Assembly (NCBI GenBank): GCA_022826505.1
Contig: JAJDUQ010000269.1
Coordinates: forward strand, 1 to 63,917
DNA: 63,917 bases
Direction of reading: 5' to 3'
DNA from: Gammaproteobacteria bacterium
GTDB taxonomy: Bacteria; Pseudomonadota; Gammaproteobacteria; HK1
In this document: one piece after another, positions 54,499 through 63,462 of the stretch
How positions within the stretch are numbered: the stretch's first letter is position 1
Layout of the letters: the number at the start of each line of letters is the position of its first letter
Position numbers and translations under genes: made by a program
Notes under the pieces: model-generated
What the model was told of the DNA's origin: nothing
Seen by the model: the letters and a program-made list of their open reading frames with translations, nothing else
The model's database searches: none

Positions 54499-55401
54499 GT
54501 TCGAATCGCCGTCGATGTCGGTCCCCGCGAGAATCCCGTTCGTTGGTCGTATCGACTGCACTTTCGCAACCATCCCCAAGTACACGTGCCGATCATCGAG
54601 GGCGAGCGCGTCTGCGAGAACGGTGAGACGCTACTGGAGCGGCCCGACGAGAAGGACCGCGGGGACGAGGAGCGATTGACTCAGACCCACCTTGAGCAGG
54701 TGAGCGAGAATCAGTCGTTCCGGGTGCTGACGCGATTCTTCGAGTCCGTCCGGTATCTGCACATCGTGCCGCACGTGGTGCGCGAGTACAGGCGTGATGG
54801 TGACTTCAGGGATGACCCATTCGGGTCGGATTTTCTGGAACGGATCGCGACTACCAACAAGCGAAGCCGCGAGTCGCGACTCAGGAAGATACAGGAGGCG
54901 CTGCGCGCCGCAGTCCCGCAATTCGAGAGGCTCGATCTGGACCGCGATCTGACCGGAGACTGGCACCTGTACGCGGACTACAAGCATTGGCGTCCCAAGG
55001 CGGCGCGACAGAACGAAGCGACCTTCTCGGACGGGACGCTACGGCTGCTCGGACTGCTCTGGTCGCTTGCCGAACGAGGCGGCCCGTTGCTCCTGGAAGA
55101 GCCGGAGCTGAGTCTTCACGACGCCCTGGTTTCGCGTCTCGCCGGCCTCATGGCGCGGATGAACCGAACGACGGGGAGGCAGGTGCTGGTGACGACCCAT
55201 TCCGTTGCGTTGCTCCGCGACCCGGGCATCGACCTGAGTGAGATCCATCTTCTCGATCCCGGAGAGGAAGGTACCGTAGTGCGAAGCGCCGCCGCCCTTG
55301 ATGACGTGGCGACGCTGATCGAACAAGGCCTTTCGCCCGGGGAGGCGATTATGCCCCGCGCGGCTGCAAGTGACGCTCACCAGTTGTCGTTGAGCTTCTG
55401 A
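54241..55401 (+). CDS. AAA ATPase (AAA_21/SMC-like, possible defence ATPase)
   Basis: A 386-residue P-loop protein. LELQAWRNFSRQTEMHFGGRAFFIGPNASGKSNILDAL holds Walker A, FSDGTLRLLGLLW the signature, LLLEEPELSLHDALVSRL Walker B and VTTHSVALLRDPGIDL the H-loop. Such RecF/SMC-like single-gene ATPases pair with TOPRIM or other nucleases in phage-defence loci. TTG at 54241 is chosen: AAGGAG precedes it, and the second copy (56956) keeps both TTG and GGAGG but not the GTG at 54274. The partner gene overlaps its stop but is truncated. Confidence 0.82.
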   Translation: MPARDEHRRWNVTRLELQAWRNFSRQTEMHFGGRAFFIGPNASGKSNILDALRFLRDVAGEGLQGAVARRGGMSEIRSLHTRRFPGVRIAVDVGPRENPVRWSYRLHFRNHPQVHVPIIEGERVCENGETLLERPDEKDRGDEERLTQTHLEQVSENQSFRVLTRFFESVRYLHIVPHVVREYRRDGDFRDDPFGSDFLERIATTNKRSRESRLRKIQEALRAAVPQFERLDLDRDLTGDWHLYADYKHWRPKAARQNEATFSDGTLRLLGLLWSLAERGGPLLLEEPELSLHDALVSRLAGLMARMNRTTGRQVLVTTHSVALLRDPGIDLSEIHLLDPGEEGTVVRSAAALDDVATLIEQGLSPGEAIMPRAAASDAHQLSLSF

Positions 55402-55574
55402 TGCCGGGAGATTCGATCCACCGCATCGTGGAAGGCATGGTGGACGAAGCGGCGGTTCGGAAGTTGTTCTTACACCTGTCTCTGACGCCCGGAGCCTTCC
55501 ATACGACGAGTATTCCCGCATTCGAGACCCGACTGCGCCGATTCAACCAAGCCGCACGCCGTTCTCCCCGGTTT
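55401..55574 (+). pseudogene. Truncated TOPRIM-like (DUF4276/AbiLii-like) partner of the ATPase
   Basis: ATG at 55401 overlaps the ATPase stop (TGATG). The first 58 residues, IHRIVEGMVDEAAVRKLFLHL and RRFNQAARRSPRF, match the start of small nuclease-like proteins whose EGxxDE motif opens a TOPRIM-type fold, found next to this kind of ATPase. After Arg-Ser-Pro-Arg-Phe the sequence loses all family character, although the frame stays open to 55913. Family members are about 150-220 residues, so the C-terminal two thirds were replaced. The DUF4276/AbiL comparison is from memory. Confidence 0.55.
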
Positions 55575-55643
55575 GGACGCCAGCAGCAGATGCAGACTTC
55601 GTCCTGGAGCTGCAACGAATTTTCCAACCGGCCCGCCTTGGTT

Positions 55644-55877
55644 TCATGGGTTCTTCGCTTGTGCATGCCGCTGGTCCAACTCGTCGAGCAGCTTCAGCCC
55701 GCGTTCGGCATCGCCACGCGCCGCGCGCATCCGGAACCGCATTTCGGTGTCGTGTTCGGTCAACGCCCGCACGGAGAGCTCTTCCATCAGCTTGTTCAGG
55801 CTCTGGCCGCGTTGCGCGGCCATGGCCGCCAACCGATCTCGATGGGCATCCGGAAGCCGGATGGTCAACGTCGCCAT
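55644..55877 (-). CDS. Ribbon-helix-helix (CopG/Arc-type) antitoxin
   Basis: A 77-residue protein. MATLTIRLPDAHRDRLAAMAAQRGQSLNKLMEELS is an RHH domain; the rest (LTEHDTEMRFRMRAARG) is the toxin-binding tail. It begins one base after the PIN-toxin stop and so is second in the operon, an order opposite to most toxin-antitoxin pairs. Confidence 0.85.
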   Translation of the reverse strand: MATLTIRLPDAHRDRLAAMAAQRGQSLNKLMEELSVRALTEHDTEMRFRMRAARGDAERGLKLLDELDQRHAQAKNP

Positions 55878-55878
55878 G

Positions 55879-56307
55879 TCAGTCCCCTCCCTTCAGCCAC
55901 GCACTCGGTGTGATGATACGGAAGCTGTCGGAAATCAACTCACCCGCTGTAATGTCCCTGGCGTTGCCGGTCACTATCCATTCCGCATTCCCCGCAATCG
56001 CCAGCTCGATCAGATGATTGTCGGATTCATCCGGCAGATTCGGACGCCAAAGGAATGAGATGTTGACCCATCGACAGACGCTGAGAACATCATTCAACAG
56101 AGCCGCACGATCCTCCGATCCGATCGGCGCCGCTGCGAAGAGTTCTTCTCTCGACAGAACATCCTCGTACTCGAAAAACAGAGCGTTGCCGATCAGCGGC
56201 TGGACTTCACCGGTCAGACATCGCCGGAGGACTTCCCGCGCCGCACCATCAGGCGACAAGATCGCCGAAACCAGAACGTTGGTGTCAACCACGATCCTGC
56301 GCACCAT
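55879..56307 (-). CDS. PIN-domain toxin (COG1569-like)
   Basis: A 142-residue PIN ribonuclease. The metal-binding acidic residues are seen in VVDTNVLVSAILSPDG (Asp8), FFEYEDVLSREE (Glu), PDESDNHLIELAIAG (Asp) and IVTGNARDI. It is complete. A palindromic operator sits five bases before its ATG, and the RHH partner gene follows. Confidence 0.88.
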   Translation of the reverse strand: MVRRIVVDTNVLVSAILSPDGAAREVLRRCLTGEVQPLIGNALFFEYEDVLSREELFAAAPIGSEDRAALLNDVLSVCRWVNISFLWRPNLPDESDNHLIELAIAGNAEWIVTGNARDITAGELISDSFRIITPSAWLKGGD

Positions 56308-56311
56308 GGAA

Positions 56312-56331
56312 TGACAGCATATACGCTGTCA
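56312..56331 (-). promoter_or_regulatory. Palindromic operator upstream of the PIN toxin
   Basis: TGACAGC-ATATAC-GCTGTCA is a perfect 7-bp inverted repeat with an AT-rich 6-base centre, ending four bases before the PIN-toxin ATG. RHH antitoxins of such modules usually bind a palindrome like this. Binding here would cover the translation start region and promoter, and the very short gap suggests a leaderless or nearly leaderless transcript. Confidence 0.6.
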
Positions 56332-56591
56332 TGATGATCCACAATTCCGACTGCCCCTTGCAGCCCCCGCATCACCGGAGCATTGCATGGCTATCCGCTG
56401 TCAGAGGGTGCAAGGCAGTCCTTGAACGTCGTCCCCATGGCGCGGAGCAGCGTGAAGACAGCTCGGGTCCGCTCTTGATGGGCGCCCCATGGGGTCGACG
56501 GTGCCGCCCCGGACTTCCGTGCCTTCGATATCTGGAAGAGACGCACCGCATCCTCGTCGAGAATGGGGTGTCGCGCTCCCAGCATGTCACC

Positions 56592-56866
56592 ACGGCCGCG
56601 CCGTGAAGCGCGTGATCGACGTCCACTGGAAGGAGGAACTCGGGCTGCCGGAGGCGATGTGGGTGCTGGAGGTCGAGAACTTCGGACCGTTCATCGTCGA
56701 CGGCGACTGCACCGGCGCGAGCCTCGCCGCGCTCGCGATCGAGAAGGTCAACCCGAACTTCGCCCGCGAGTACGCGAAGCTGCCCGACTACGTGCTCAAG
56801 CGGATCGGAGAGATCGACGTGTCGCTCGAGCATGAGGTCATCGTCGGCAAACCCGAGCGCAAGTGA
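56592..56866 (+). pseudogene. 3' fragment of a second hydro-lyase beta gene
   Basis: Encodes the last 90 residues of the beta subunit (RAVKRVIDVHWKEELGLPEA and IVGKPERK) with two substitutions relative to the intact gene at 53443-54126. The first ~135 codons are absent. The frame upstream of 56592 is unrelated. Confidence 0.85.
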
Positions 56867-57213
56867 CGCGGGTTATGATGAACGATGCGCAGTTCCCGGA
56901 AGCCAGTCCCGATTCACGCCCGTGGCCGTTGCGAAAATCTGAAGGAGGCCGCAGCTTGCCTGCCCAAGATGAGCATCGTCGCTGGAACGTAACGCGTCTG
57001 GAGTTGCAGGCGTGGCGCAACTTCAGTCGTCAGACGGAGATCCGCCTCGGGGCGAGGGCGTTCTTCATCGGCCCCAACGCCTCGGGGAAGTCCAATATCC
57101 TGGACGCCTTGCGATTCCTGCGCGATCTCGCGGGAGATGGGCTTCAAGGTGCGGTCGCGGTTCGCGGCGGGATGAGCGAGATCCGCTCGTTGCACACACG
57201 ACGGTTTCCGGGT
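56592..57213 (+). repeat. Duplicated junction, copy 2 (diverged)
   Basis: Homologue of 53852-54498. It holds the last ~90 codons of a hydro-lyase beta gene, an unrelated intergenic piece, and the first ~86 codons of an AAA ATPase. Its left edge is at ACGGCCG (56592), its right edge at CCGGGT (57213). Mainly synonymous differences in the beta part show that both copies evolved as working genes before one was broken. Confidence 0.85.
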
Positions 57214-57312
57214 TGGCTGGCGAACAGGGCGTCGCGCACATTCTTCGGGTCGCGCAAGACAGCGTGCCTTTCGTTCCCGAAGCCGAACCTGACCCGAAGT
57301 CCAGCCTTGTAG
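56956..57312 (+). pseudogene. 5' fragment of a second AAA ATPase gene
   Basis: TTG at 56956 with GGAGG eight bases upstream begins PAQDEHRRWNVTRLELQAW, then Walker A GPNASGKSNILDALRFL and MSEIRSLHTRRFPG. Homology to the ATPase at 54241-55401 ends at 57213. The remaining codons to 57312 (GWLANRASRTFFG...) are unrelated. Signature and Walker B motifs are missing, so it cannot hydrolyse ATP. Confidence 0.8.
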
Positions 57313-57579
57313 CCCTTGCGCGCCGATCGTGGAGTAGAGCCGTACGGGAAGGATTGGCCCCCGCCCCGGGAGACCGGCGTTCGGTGGGGGCGGAGTACGC
57401 GCTGATGATGAGCGAGTTCGCCCACGACCACTGGTCTCCGCGGCGGGCTGCCGATCGTGCGCCGAGCTTGCGGCGTACCATGAAACGATGTCGCACCTTC
57501 GCTGGAACCGGGCGGTGGTAGCGGTGCGTTCTTCCTCGGCTCCGCCCAAGCGAGTGCCCTGAAAGCAGCGATATCGGCC
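57214..57579. other. Unassigned stretch between ATPase fragment and helicase gene
   Basis: 366 bases. Both strands hold open frames, but none has recognisable protein character or a ribosome-binding site. A minus-strand frame around 57230-57340 (KGYKAGLRVRFGFGNERH) is the most protein-like. It may be debris of the gene that replaced the ATPase C-terminus. The promoter of the helicase gene should lie at the right end. Confidence 0.3.
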
Positions 57580-60500
57580 GTGTCGTTCAAGAAATTCGTC
57601 GAAGGGTGCCTCACACTTGATCTGGAGGTGAGCGCAGACGGACAGATCCGGGATGTGGGTGCCCTGCGTGGAGGCATCGAGTTCCGGGTGTGCAATGCAG
57701 CATCCTCCGAGGAGGCTGTCCGGCGACTCGACGCGTTCGCGGACGAGGCGCAGTACGTGGTGGGACACAACATCGTCGCCCACGATCGCCGTTTTATCGA
57801 AACCAGTCTGCCCAGGGCCGCGCTTCTCGATCTGCCAGTCGTGGACACGCTCTATCTGGCTCCGCTTGCGCGACCCAAACGGCCGTACCATCGTCTCGTC
57901 AAGGACTACAAGCTCGTCGGTACCGAGCAGAGCGACCCCATCGAGGATTGCCGTCTCGCCCTGCAATTGCTCGAGGACTGCTGGTCGATTCTCGAGCAGC
58001 GGGAGCACGAGCATCCGGGGCTCGTCTCCATCTACCGCTCCTGCTTCGACGACTCCGATGCGCCTGGTGGTGCTTCGCCCCTCAGACTGAACGGGACCGG
58101 CCGCCTGCTCGAAGCGCTTGGCGGCCGTATGCTTGCGCGTGATCGTGTGGTTCGCGGCTTCCAGCATTTCGTAGACACCAAGGCATGCCCCGGCGGAATG
58201 TGTCGAGAGCTCCCATCCCTGCTCGACGACCCGATGACCCGTCCCGCTGCCGCCTACTCCCTTGGCTGGCTCACGGTAGCGGGAACGGAGTCGGTTCTCC
58301 CGCGCTGGGTGCATCGCACCTTCCCTGCCGCGCCTCGCTTCCTGCATTCGGTGCGCAGCACCAGATGTGACGACCCTGGATGTGCGTATTGCTCGTTACA
58401 CCACGACCCGCGCACCAAGCTCCAGACGTACTTCGAGTTTGCGGATTTCCGCGCGACCCCTGCGACGACGGACGGAGAAAGTCTCCAGAAGCGGATCGTC
58501 GCCCGAGGCATGGAGAAGAGGGCAATCCTTTCAGTCCTGCCCACCGGTGGAGGCAAATCGCTCTGCTACCAGCTGCCCGCCATCGTCCATAACGAACGGA
58601 CCGGGGCGCTCACCGTGGTCATCTCGCCGCTCCAGGCGTTGATGAAGGATCAGGTCGAGAATCTCAACCGCAACACCGGCGCGGGAAGTCTCGCGGCTGC
58701 ATTGAACGGTCTCCTGACCATGCCCGAGCGCCACGACGTTCTCGAAGGGATACGCCTCGGGCGCCATGCGCTCCTTTACGTCTCCCCCGAGCAGTTGCGG
58801 AGCCGCTCCCTGGAGACGGCCTTGCGCCAGCGTGAAATCGCCGCTTGGGTGTTCGACGAGGCACACTGCATCTCGAAGTGGGGACACGACTTCCGCCCCG
58901 ACTACCTCTACGCGGCACGTTTCATCCGGGAGTTCTCCGAACGGGAAGGGATCGAGCCGGCTCCGGTGGCGTGCTTCACTGCGACCGCGAAGCTCGACGT
59001 GCGCGAGGAAATCGTGGCGCATTTTCGAGAGGTGCTCGATCAGCACCTTGAGGAATTCGCGGCAGACCGCGTCGACCGAAAAAACCTGCACTACTCGGTC
59101 GAGGAAGTGCTGGCGCCGCACAAGGCGGTTCGTATCCACGAGTTGCTGGTGGAACATCTCGGAGAGCCGTCGCAGGCCGCGCTGAGCGGTGCAGCAATCG
59201 TCTACGCCGCCAGCAGGAAACGGACGGAGGAGCTCGCAGAGAGGCTCCAGGCGCGAGCATGGGACGTCGAGCACTTTCACGCCGGCCTCGATCCTCCCGA
59301 CAAGAAGCGGGTCCAGGACGCGTTCACCGCCGGCGAGGCCCCGGTCATCGTTGCGACCAACGCCTTCGGCATGGGAATCGACAAGGACAATGTGCGGCTG
59401 GTCGTGCACGCCGAAGTCCCCGGGTCCCTCGAGAACTACCTGCAGGAGGCTGGCCGGGCGGGGCGCGACGGGGAGCCGGCGCACTGTGTCCTGCTCTTCG
59501 CCAAGGGCGACCTGGAGACGCAGTTCGACTTGGCGTCGCGCAGTCGTCTGACGCAGCGCGACATCGCACAGATGCTCCGCGCGATCCGCAAGGCGAAGCG
59601 TCGCGACGCTGAGGAGATCGTGATCTCGCCCGGCGAGCTCCTGCGGGTGCCGGAAACGGACGTGACCTTCGACGAGCGGGAGCGCGATGCGAGCACGAAG
59701 GTCAAGACCGCGATCTCGTGGCTCGAACGGGCTGACTTCCTGTTGCGCAACGAGAACCGGACCCGGGTGTTTCAGGGTGTGCCCGCGGTGCCCGATATCG
59801 ATGCCGCGAAGTCCCTGATGGCGAAGCGCCCACTCTCGGAACGTGTACGGCGGCGGTGGCTGGAAGTGATCGGAGAGCTACGGAACGCGGACCTGCGCGA
59901 AGGAATCGACGCCGACCAGCTCGCCCATCTGCCTTCTTTCCGGCACCTCGAGTCCAAGGTCGGCGATGACGCCGCGAGCCGGGACCGCACCGCGACCCGG
60001 GAGATTCTCCGTACCCTGGACGAAATGACGACGGCGGGCCTGCTGGAAAGCGGTATCTACTTCTCGGCGTGGGTCCGACACAAGACCCGGGATCGGTCAT
60101 TGGATCGCCTGGCCCGCATCGTGGGCGTGGAAACCGCGATAGTGAAGATTCTGCAGGCCGAAGATCCCGACGCGAGTCCAGGCACCGAGGTGGAACTCTC
60201 TCTCGCACACCTTCAGGAGCGCCTGCGGGTCGAGGAAGTGAAGATCACCCGCGAAAGCGCGCAGAAGCTGCTTGCGGGATGGGCGCGACAAGGGATGGGC
60301 GGAACGGCGCTCGTCACCGTGGCGATCGCGGGTCGAAACAGGTTGCGCGTGGGGTTCCAGGCCGATTGGAACGGATTCCGGGAGCAGTTGGATCTGCGAG
60401 CACGGGTGGGTCAGATCATTCTCGACGTCCTTCTGGCGCACGCCGAGCGTCAAGGTCTGACGGGCGAACGGCTGGTGCGGTTCTCGCTGGAGGAGATCCG

Positions 60501-62850
60501 GCGCGCGATCGACGGGGCGCTTGGGCTGGCACAGCAGATCGGCGATCCGTTCGACGCGATCGAGAAGGCGCTCCTGTTCCTCGACGAGCACCACGTCATC
60601 GCGCTCCAGAAGGGGCTGGCGATCTTCCGGCAGGCGATGACGATTCGCCTGCGGGACGAGGCGAAGGGGCGGCGCTACTCGGGCCGCCACTATCGACCGC
60701 TCCAGGATCACTACGAGCAACGCGTGTTTCAGATCCACGCGATGGGACGCTACGCGGAGGAGGCCCGGAACGGTCTCGGCGGTTCCCGGCGCTACGTGCA
60801 GAGGTACTTCACCATGCCCGCCCCCGACTTCAGGCGTCACTACTTCGGCGACGACCCGAAGATGGTGGAGCGGGCCACCTCGCGGGAGAGCCACGCCGCG
60901 ATCGTCGAGAACCTGCACAACGACGCGCAGGAAGCGATCGTCACCGCACCGAAGGAGCGCAACCTCCTGGTGTTGGCGGGTCCCGGCTCCGGCAAGACCC
61001 GGGTGGTCGTCCATCGTTGCGCCTGGTTGCTTCGGATCGCGCGCATCCGCCCCGACCGCGTCCTCGTGATCTGCTTCAACCGCTCCGCGATGCACGAGTT
61101 GCGGGTGCGGCTCCGGGATCTGGTCGGCGACCTCGCGCGCCGCGTCGCAGTTCACACCTATCACTCCCTCGCCCTGCGGCTGACGGAGCGGTCCATGGTG
61201 GTGCGGGCCGAGGCGGCGGGCGACGAGCCTATCGACTTCGACGGCATCATCGACGAGGCGAACCGCCGGTTGCGCGGCGAAGAGGAGGTCGTGGGGGTAG
61301 AGCCCGACGAGCTGCGGGACCGGCTGCTGTCCGGATTCGAGTACGTGCTGGTCGACGAGTACCAGGACATCGACGCCCGGCAGTACGAGATGATCACCCA
61401 TGTCGCCCGGCGGGCCGGCGGAGACGAGGACTCGGACCGGCGCGCTGCGATCCTCGCGGTGGGCGACGACGACCAGAACGTCTACGAGTGGCGCGACGCA
61501 AGTGTACGATTCCTGCGCCAGTTCGAGGAAGAGTTCAGCGCCGAGCGACACTACCTCGTGGAGAACTATCGCTCGACCCGGCACATCATCGACGCATCGA
61601 ACGCGCTGATAGGGCACAACCGGGACCGCATGAAGGTGGACCACCCGATTCGGGTGAACGCGGCCCGCGCGAACGATCCTCCCGGTGGTGAGTGGGAGTC
61701 GCTGGACACCTATGCAAGGGGATACGTCTCGCTGCTCGAGGTGGAGGACAGCGTCGCGCAGGCAAGCGCGGTACTGGCGGAGATCGAACGCCTGCGGGGA
61801 CTCGATCCGAAACCGGACTGGCACGACTTCGCGATCCTCGGTCGGACCCACGAGGAGCTCGCCACGGCGCGGACGCTCTTGGAGCGTCAGGGCGTGCCAG
61901 TCCGTCGGGCTCTCGTCGGCGCCTTGCCCCCGCTTCGTCGTATCCGGGAACTCCATCGACTGATCGCTCACCTGCAAGAGGCTGGAGTGGTCGAGATCCC
62001 GGTGTCGGTGCTGCGCCGTCAGCTTCCAAGGATCTGCGGCACATCCTCGTTCTGGACAGCCATGGCGCATCGCATGCTCACTGGCATCGAGGCGGAGCTG
62101 GGAGAGGAACCCTGCCCCGTGGCGGACGTGATGGAAGCGCTGCATCGGGGACTGCTCGACCATCACCGCTCTCACATCGTCGGCGAGGGGGTGTTGGCCA
62201 GCACCGTACATGCGTCGAAGGGACTGGAGTTCGCCCATGTCGTCGTGCTCGCCGGCGGATGGAAAGGGAGGAGCGCCGACTACGCTCCTGAAGCGCGAAG
62301 ACGCTTCTTCGAGGAGGAGCGCCGTCTCTACTACGTGGCGATGACGCGAGCACGGAAGACTCTGACGTTGCTCAATCGACAGGACGCCCCGCTTCCCTAT
62401 GCCAGGGAGTTGGAAGCGTGGAGTCTGCGTCTGCGCAAGCTCGGCGTCGCCGAGAGCGAATTCGGGGAGCACGCCGATATCGGCTACTCGGTCTTCGGGA
62501 TGAAGGATCTGTACCTCGACTATTCAGGCAGAATGCCCGCAGAGCACCAAATTCACCGCGCACTCGACGGTCTTCAAGCGGGAGATCAGGTCACTCTGGA
62601 ACGCGACGAGAGTGGTCACGTGTTTGTGAAGGATCGCGAAGGAATACTGGTAGCGCGCCTTTCGAAGGTCGGAGCGGGACGATTGGAACAGCCACGATTG
62701 CGGCGGGTCGATGAAGTCCGAGTACTCGGCGTCGTATCTCGACGACTGGAAGATTGCGGGCCCGAGTACAAGGCCGTCATCGCGGTTCCCGCCTGGGAGC
62801 ACCCGATTCTTGAGGTGCGCCACCGGTGCGTCCCCGCGCGTGCCCGGTAG
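57580..62850 (+). CDS. Exonuclease-RecQ-UvrD multi-domain helicase
   Basis: A 1756-residue protein. Residues ~8-135 resemble a DEDD 3'-5' exonuclease (LTLDLEV with Asp14/Glu16; GHNIVAHDRRF with Asp69; DPIEDCRLA with Asp123), though the general-base His/Tyr expected five before Asp123 appears to be Ser118. Cys-rich motifs follow (CDDPGCAYC, ~263-271). A RecQ helicase core covers ~300-700: Walker A PTGGGKS (321), FDEAHC (425), FGMGIDKDNVRLVVH, EAGRAGRDG. Residues ~700-1100 form a linker with winged-helix-like parts. A UvrD/Rep helicase covers ~1110-1660: AGPGSGKT (~1133), DEYQD (~1259), STVHASKGLEF, YVAMTRAR. GTG at 57580 begins it. Two opposite-polarity motors in one chain suggest repair, plasmid/phage DNA processing or defence. 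Confidence 0.88.
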   Translation: MSFKKFVEGCLTLDLEVSADGQIRDVGALRGGIEFRVCNAASSEEAVRRLDAFADEAQYVVGHNIVAHDRRFIETSLPRAALLDLPVVDTLYLAPLARPKRPYHRLVKDYKLVGTEQSDPIEDCRLALQLLEDCWSILEQREHEHPGLVSIYRSCFDDSDAPGGASPLRLNGTGRLLEALGGRMLARDRVVRGFQHFVDTKACPGGMCRELPSLLDDPMTRPAAAYSLGWLTVAGTESVLPRWVHRTFPAAPRFLHSVRSTRCDDPGCAYCSLHHDPRTKLQTYFEFADFRATPATTDGESLQKRIVARGMEKRAILSVLPTGGGKSLCYQLPAIVHNERTGALTVVISPLQALMKDQVENLNRNTGAGSLAAALNGLLTMPERHDVLEGIRLGRHALLYVSPEQLRSRSLETALRQREIAAWVFDEAHCISKWGHDFRPDYLYAARFIREFSEREGIEPAPVACFTATAKLDVREEIVAHFREVLDQHLEEFAADRVDRKNLHYSVEEVLAPHKAVRIHELLVEHLGEPSQAALSGAAIVYAASRKRTEELAERLQARAWDVEHFHAGLDPPDKKRVQDAFTAGEAPVIVATNAFGMGIDKDNVRLVVHAEVPGSLENYLQEAGRAGRDGEPAHCVLLFAKGDLETQFDLASRSRLTQRDIAQMLRAIRKAKRRDAEEIVISPGELLRVPETDVTFDERERDASTKVKTAISWLERADFLLRNENRTRVFQGVPAVPDIDAAKSLMAKRPLSERVRRRWLEVIGELRNADLREGIDADQLAHLPSFRHLESKVGDDAASRDRTATREILRTLDEMTTAGLLESGIYFSAWVRHKTRDRSLDRLARIVGVETAIVKILQAEDPDASPGTEVELSLAHLQERLRVEEVKITRESAQKLLAGWARQGMGGTALVTVAIAGRNRLRVGFQADWNGFREQLDLRARVGQIILDVLLAHAERQGLTGERLVRFSLEEIRRAIDGALGLAQQIGDPFDAIEKALLFLDEHHVIALQKGLAIFRQAMTIRLRDEAKGRRYSGRHYRPLQDHYEQRVFQIHAMGRYAEEARNGLGGSRRYVQRYFTMPAPDFRRHYFGDDPKMVERATSRESHAAIVENLHNDAQEAIVTAPKERNLLVLAGPGSGKTRVVVHRCAWLLRIARIRPDRVLVICFNRSAMHELRVRLRDLVGDLARRVAVHTYHSLALRLTERSMVVRAEAAGDEPIDFDGIIDEANRRLRGEEEVVGVEPDELRDRLLSGFEYVLVDEYQDIDARQYEMITHVARRAGGDEDSDRRAAILAVGDDDQNVYEWRDASVRFLRQFEEEFSAERHYLVENYRSTRHIIDASNALIGHNRDRMKVDHPIRVNAARANDPPGGEWESLDTYARGYVSLLEVEDSVAQASAVLAEIERLRGLDPKPDWHDFAILGRTHEELATARTLLERQGVPVRRALVGALPPLRRIRELHRLIAHLQEAGVVEIPVSVLRRQLPRICGTSSFWTAMAHRMLTGIEAELGEEPCPVADVMEALHRGLLDHHRSHIVGEGVLASTVHASKGLEFAHVVVLAGGWKGRSADYAPEARRRFFEEERRLYYVAMTRARKTLTLLNRQDAPLPYARELEAWSLRLRKLGVAESEFGEHADIGYSVFGMKDLYLDYSGRMPAEHQIHRALDGLQAGDQVTLERDESGHVFVKDREGILVARLSKVGAGRLEQPRLRRVDEVRVLGVVSRRLEDCGPEYKAVIAVPAWEHPILEVRHRCVPARAR

Positions 62851-62868
62851 AGCAGCGAGGCGCTGCCG

Positions 62869-63462
62869 CTACGGGCGCTCGCGAGCCTCGTCAAGTGCCT
62901 CCTCGAGCAGAGCGGCGACCTCGAGTACCAGTGCCCACCGACGCAGGCATTCCAGGTCGAGCTCCGCGCACTGCAGCTCGACTACTCCCCGAACGTCGCG
63001 CCACTGCCTCTGCGATGTCTCTCCGCCGCGCCGGTACCAGCGCAGCTTCGCAGGAATCGTGTCCTCGGCCGAGGCGACCCAGAGACGCTTGGCGTTCGCG
63101 ACATCGCCGATCGGTTCCGAAACGCGTCTGGCCCGCACTTGCGCTGTGTACTCCAGGTCGGCGGCAATGAATACGTCGATCTTCAATCCCGTACCGAAGT
63201 GAACCAGATTGAAACTCGCTCGGTCCCGCACGGCGTCGCGGATGGATTCCTCGTCGACGTAGTGGTCCGCTTCCAAGGTTTCACGGAGTGGACTCGCATG
63301 CTCCTCGCGGAGCTCCGCTATCACGTCGACGGCGTTCGTCGCCCGAAAGCGGCCGTGCACCGTACTGGCGACGGAGCCGCCTACGTACCAGGCAACTCCC
63401 AGCCGCTCCAGTACGTCGACCAGCGGCGTCAGCGCGACGGCGAGATCGTCGTGCCGGTCCAT
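62869..63462 (-). CDS. Nucleotidyltransferase-like protein (AbiEii/DUF-type), DxD motif altered
   Basis: A 197-residue protein. WYVGGSVASTVHGRFRATNAVDVIAEL is the GS...D-x-D region of the AbiEii-like nucleotidyltransferase family, but the expected first Asp (usually NDVDV) is Ala here (NAVDV). IPAKLRWYRRGGETSQRQWRDV is the conserved C-terminal block with Lys and the Arg/Asp pair. ATG at 63462 overlaps the upstream partner gene by 34 bases. In intact relatives the pair is thought to be a toxin-antitoxin system. Loss of a metal-binding Asp could make this copy inactive. Confidence 0.75.
   Translation of the reverse strand: MDRHDDLAVALTPLVDVLERLGVAWYVGGSVASTVHGRFRATNAVDVIAELREEHASPLRETLEADHYVDEESIRDAVRDRASFNLVHFGTGLKIDVFIAADLEYTAQVRARRVSEPIGDVANAKRLWVASAEDTIPAKLRWYRRGGETSQRQWRDVRGVVELQCAELDLECLRRWALVLEVAALLEEALDEARERP

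Noticed and set aside
57325..57420. GAGCCGTACGG segment as a group II intron domain V
   Set aside because: Only the first bases match. The paired strand, bulge and terminal loop are absent, and no reverse transcriptase is nearby.
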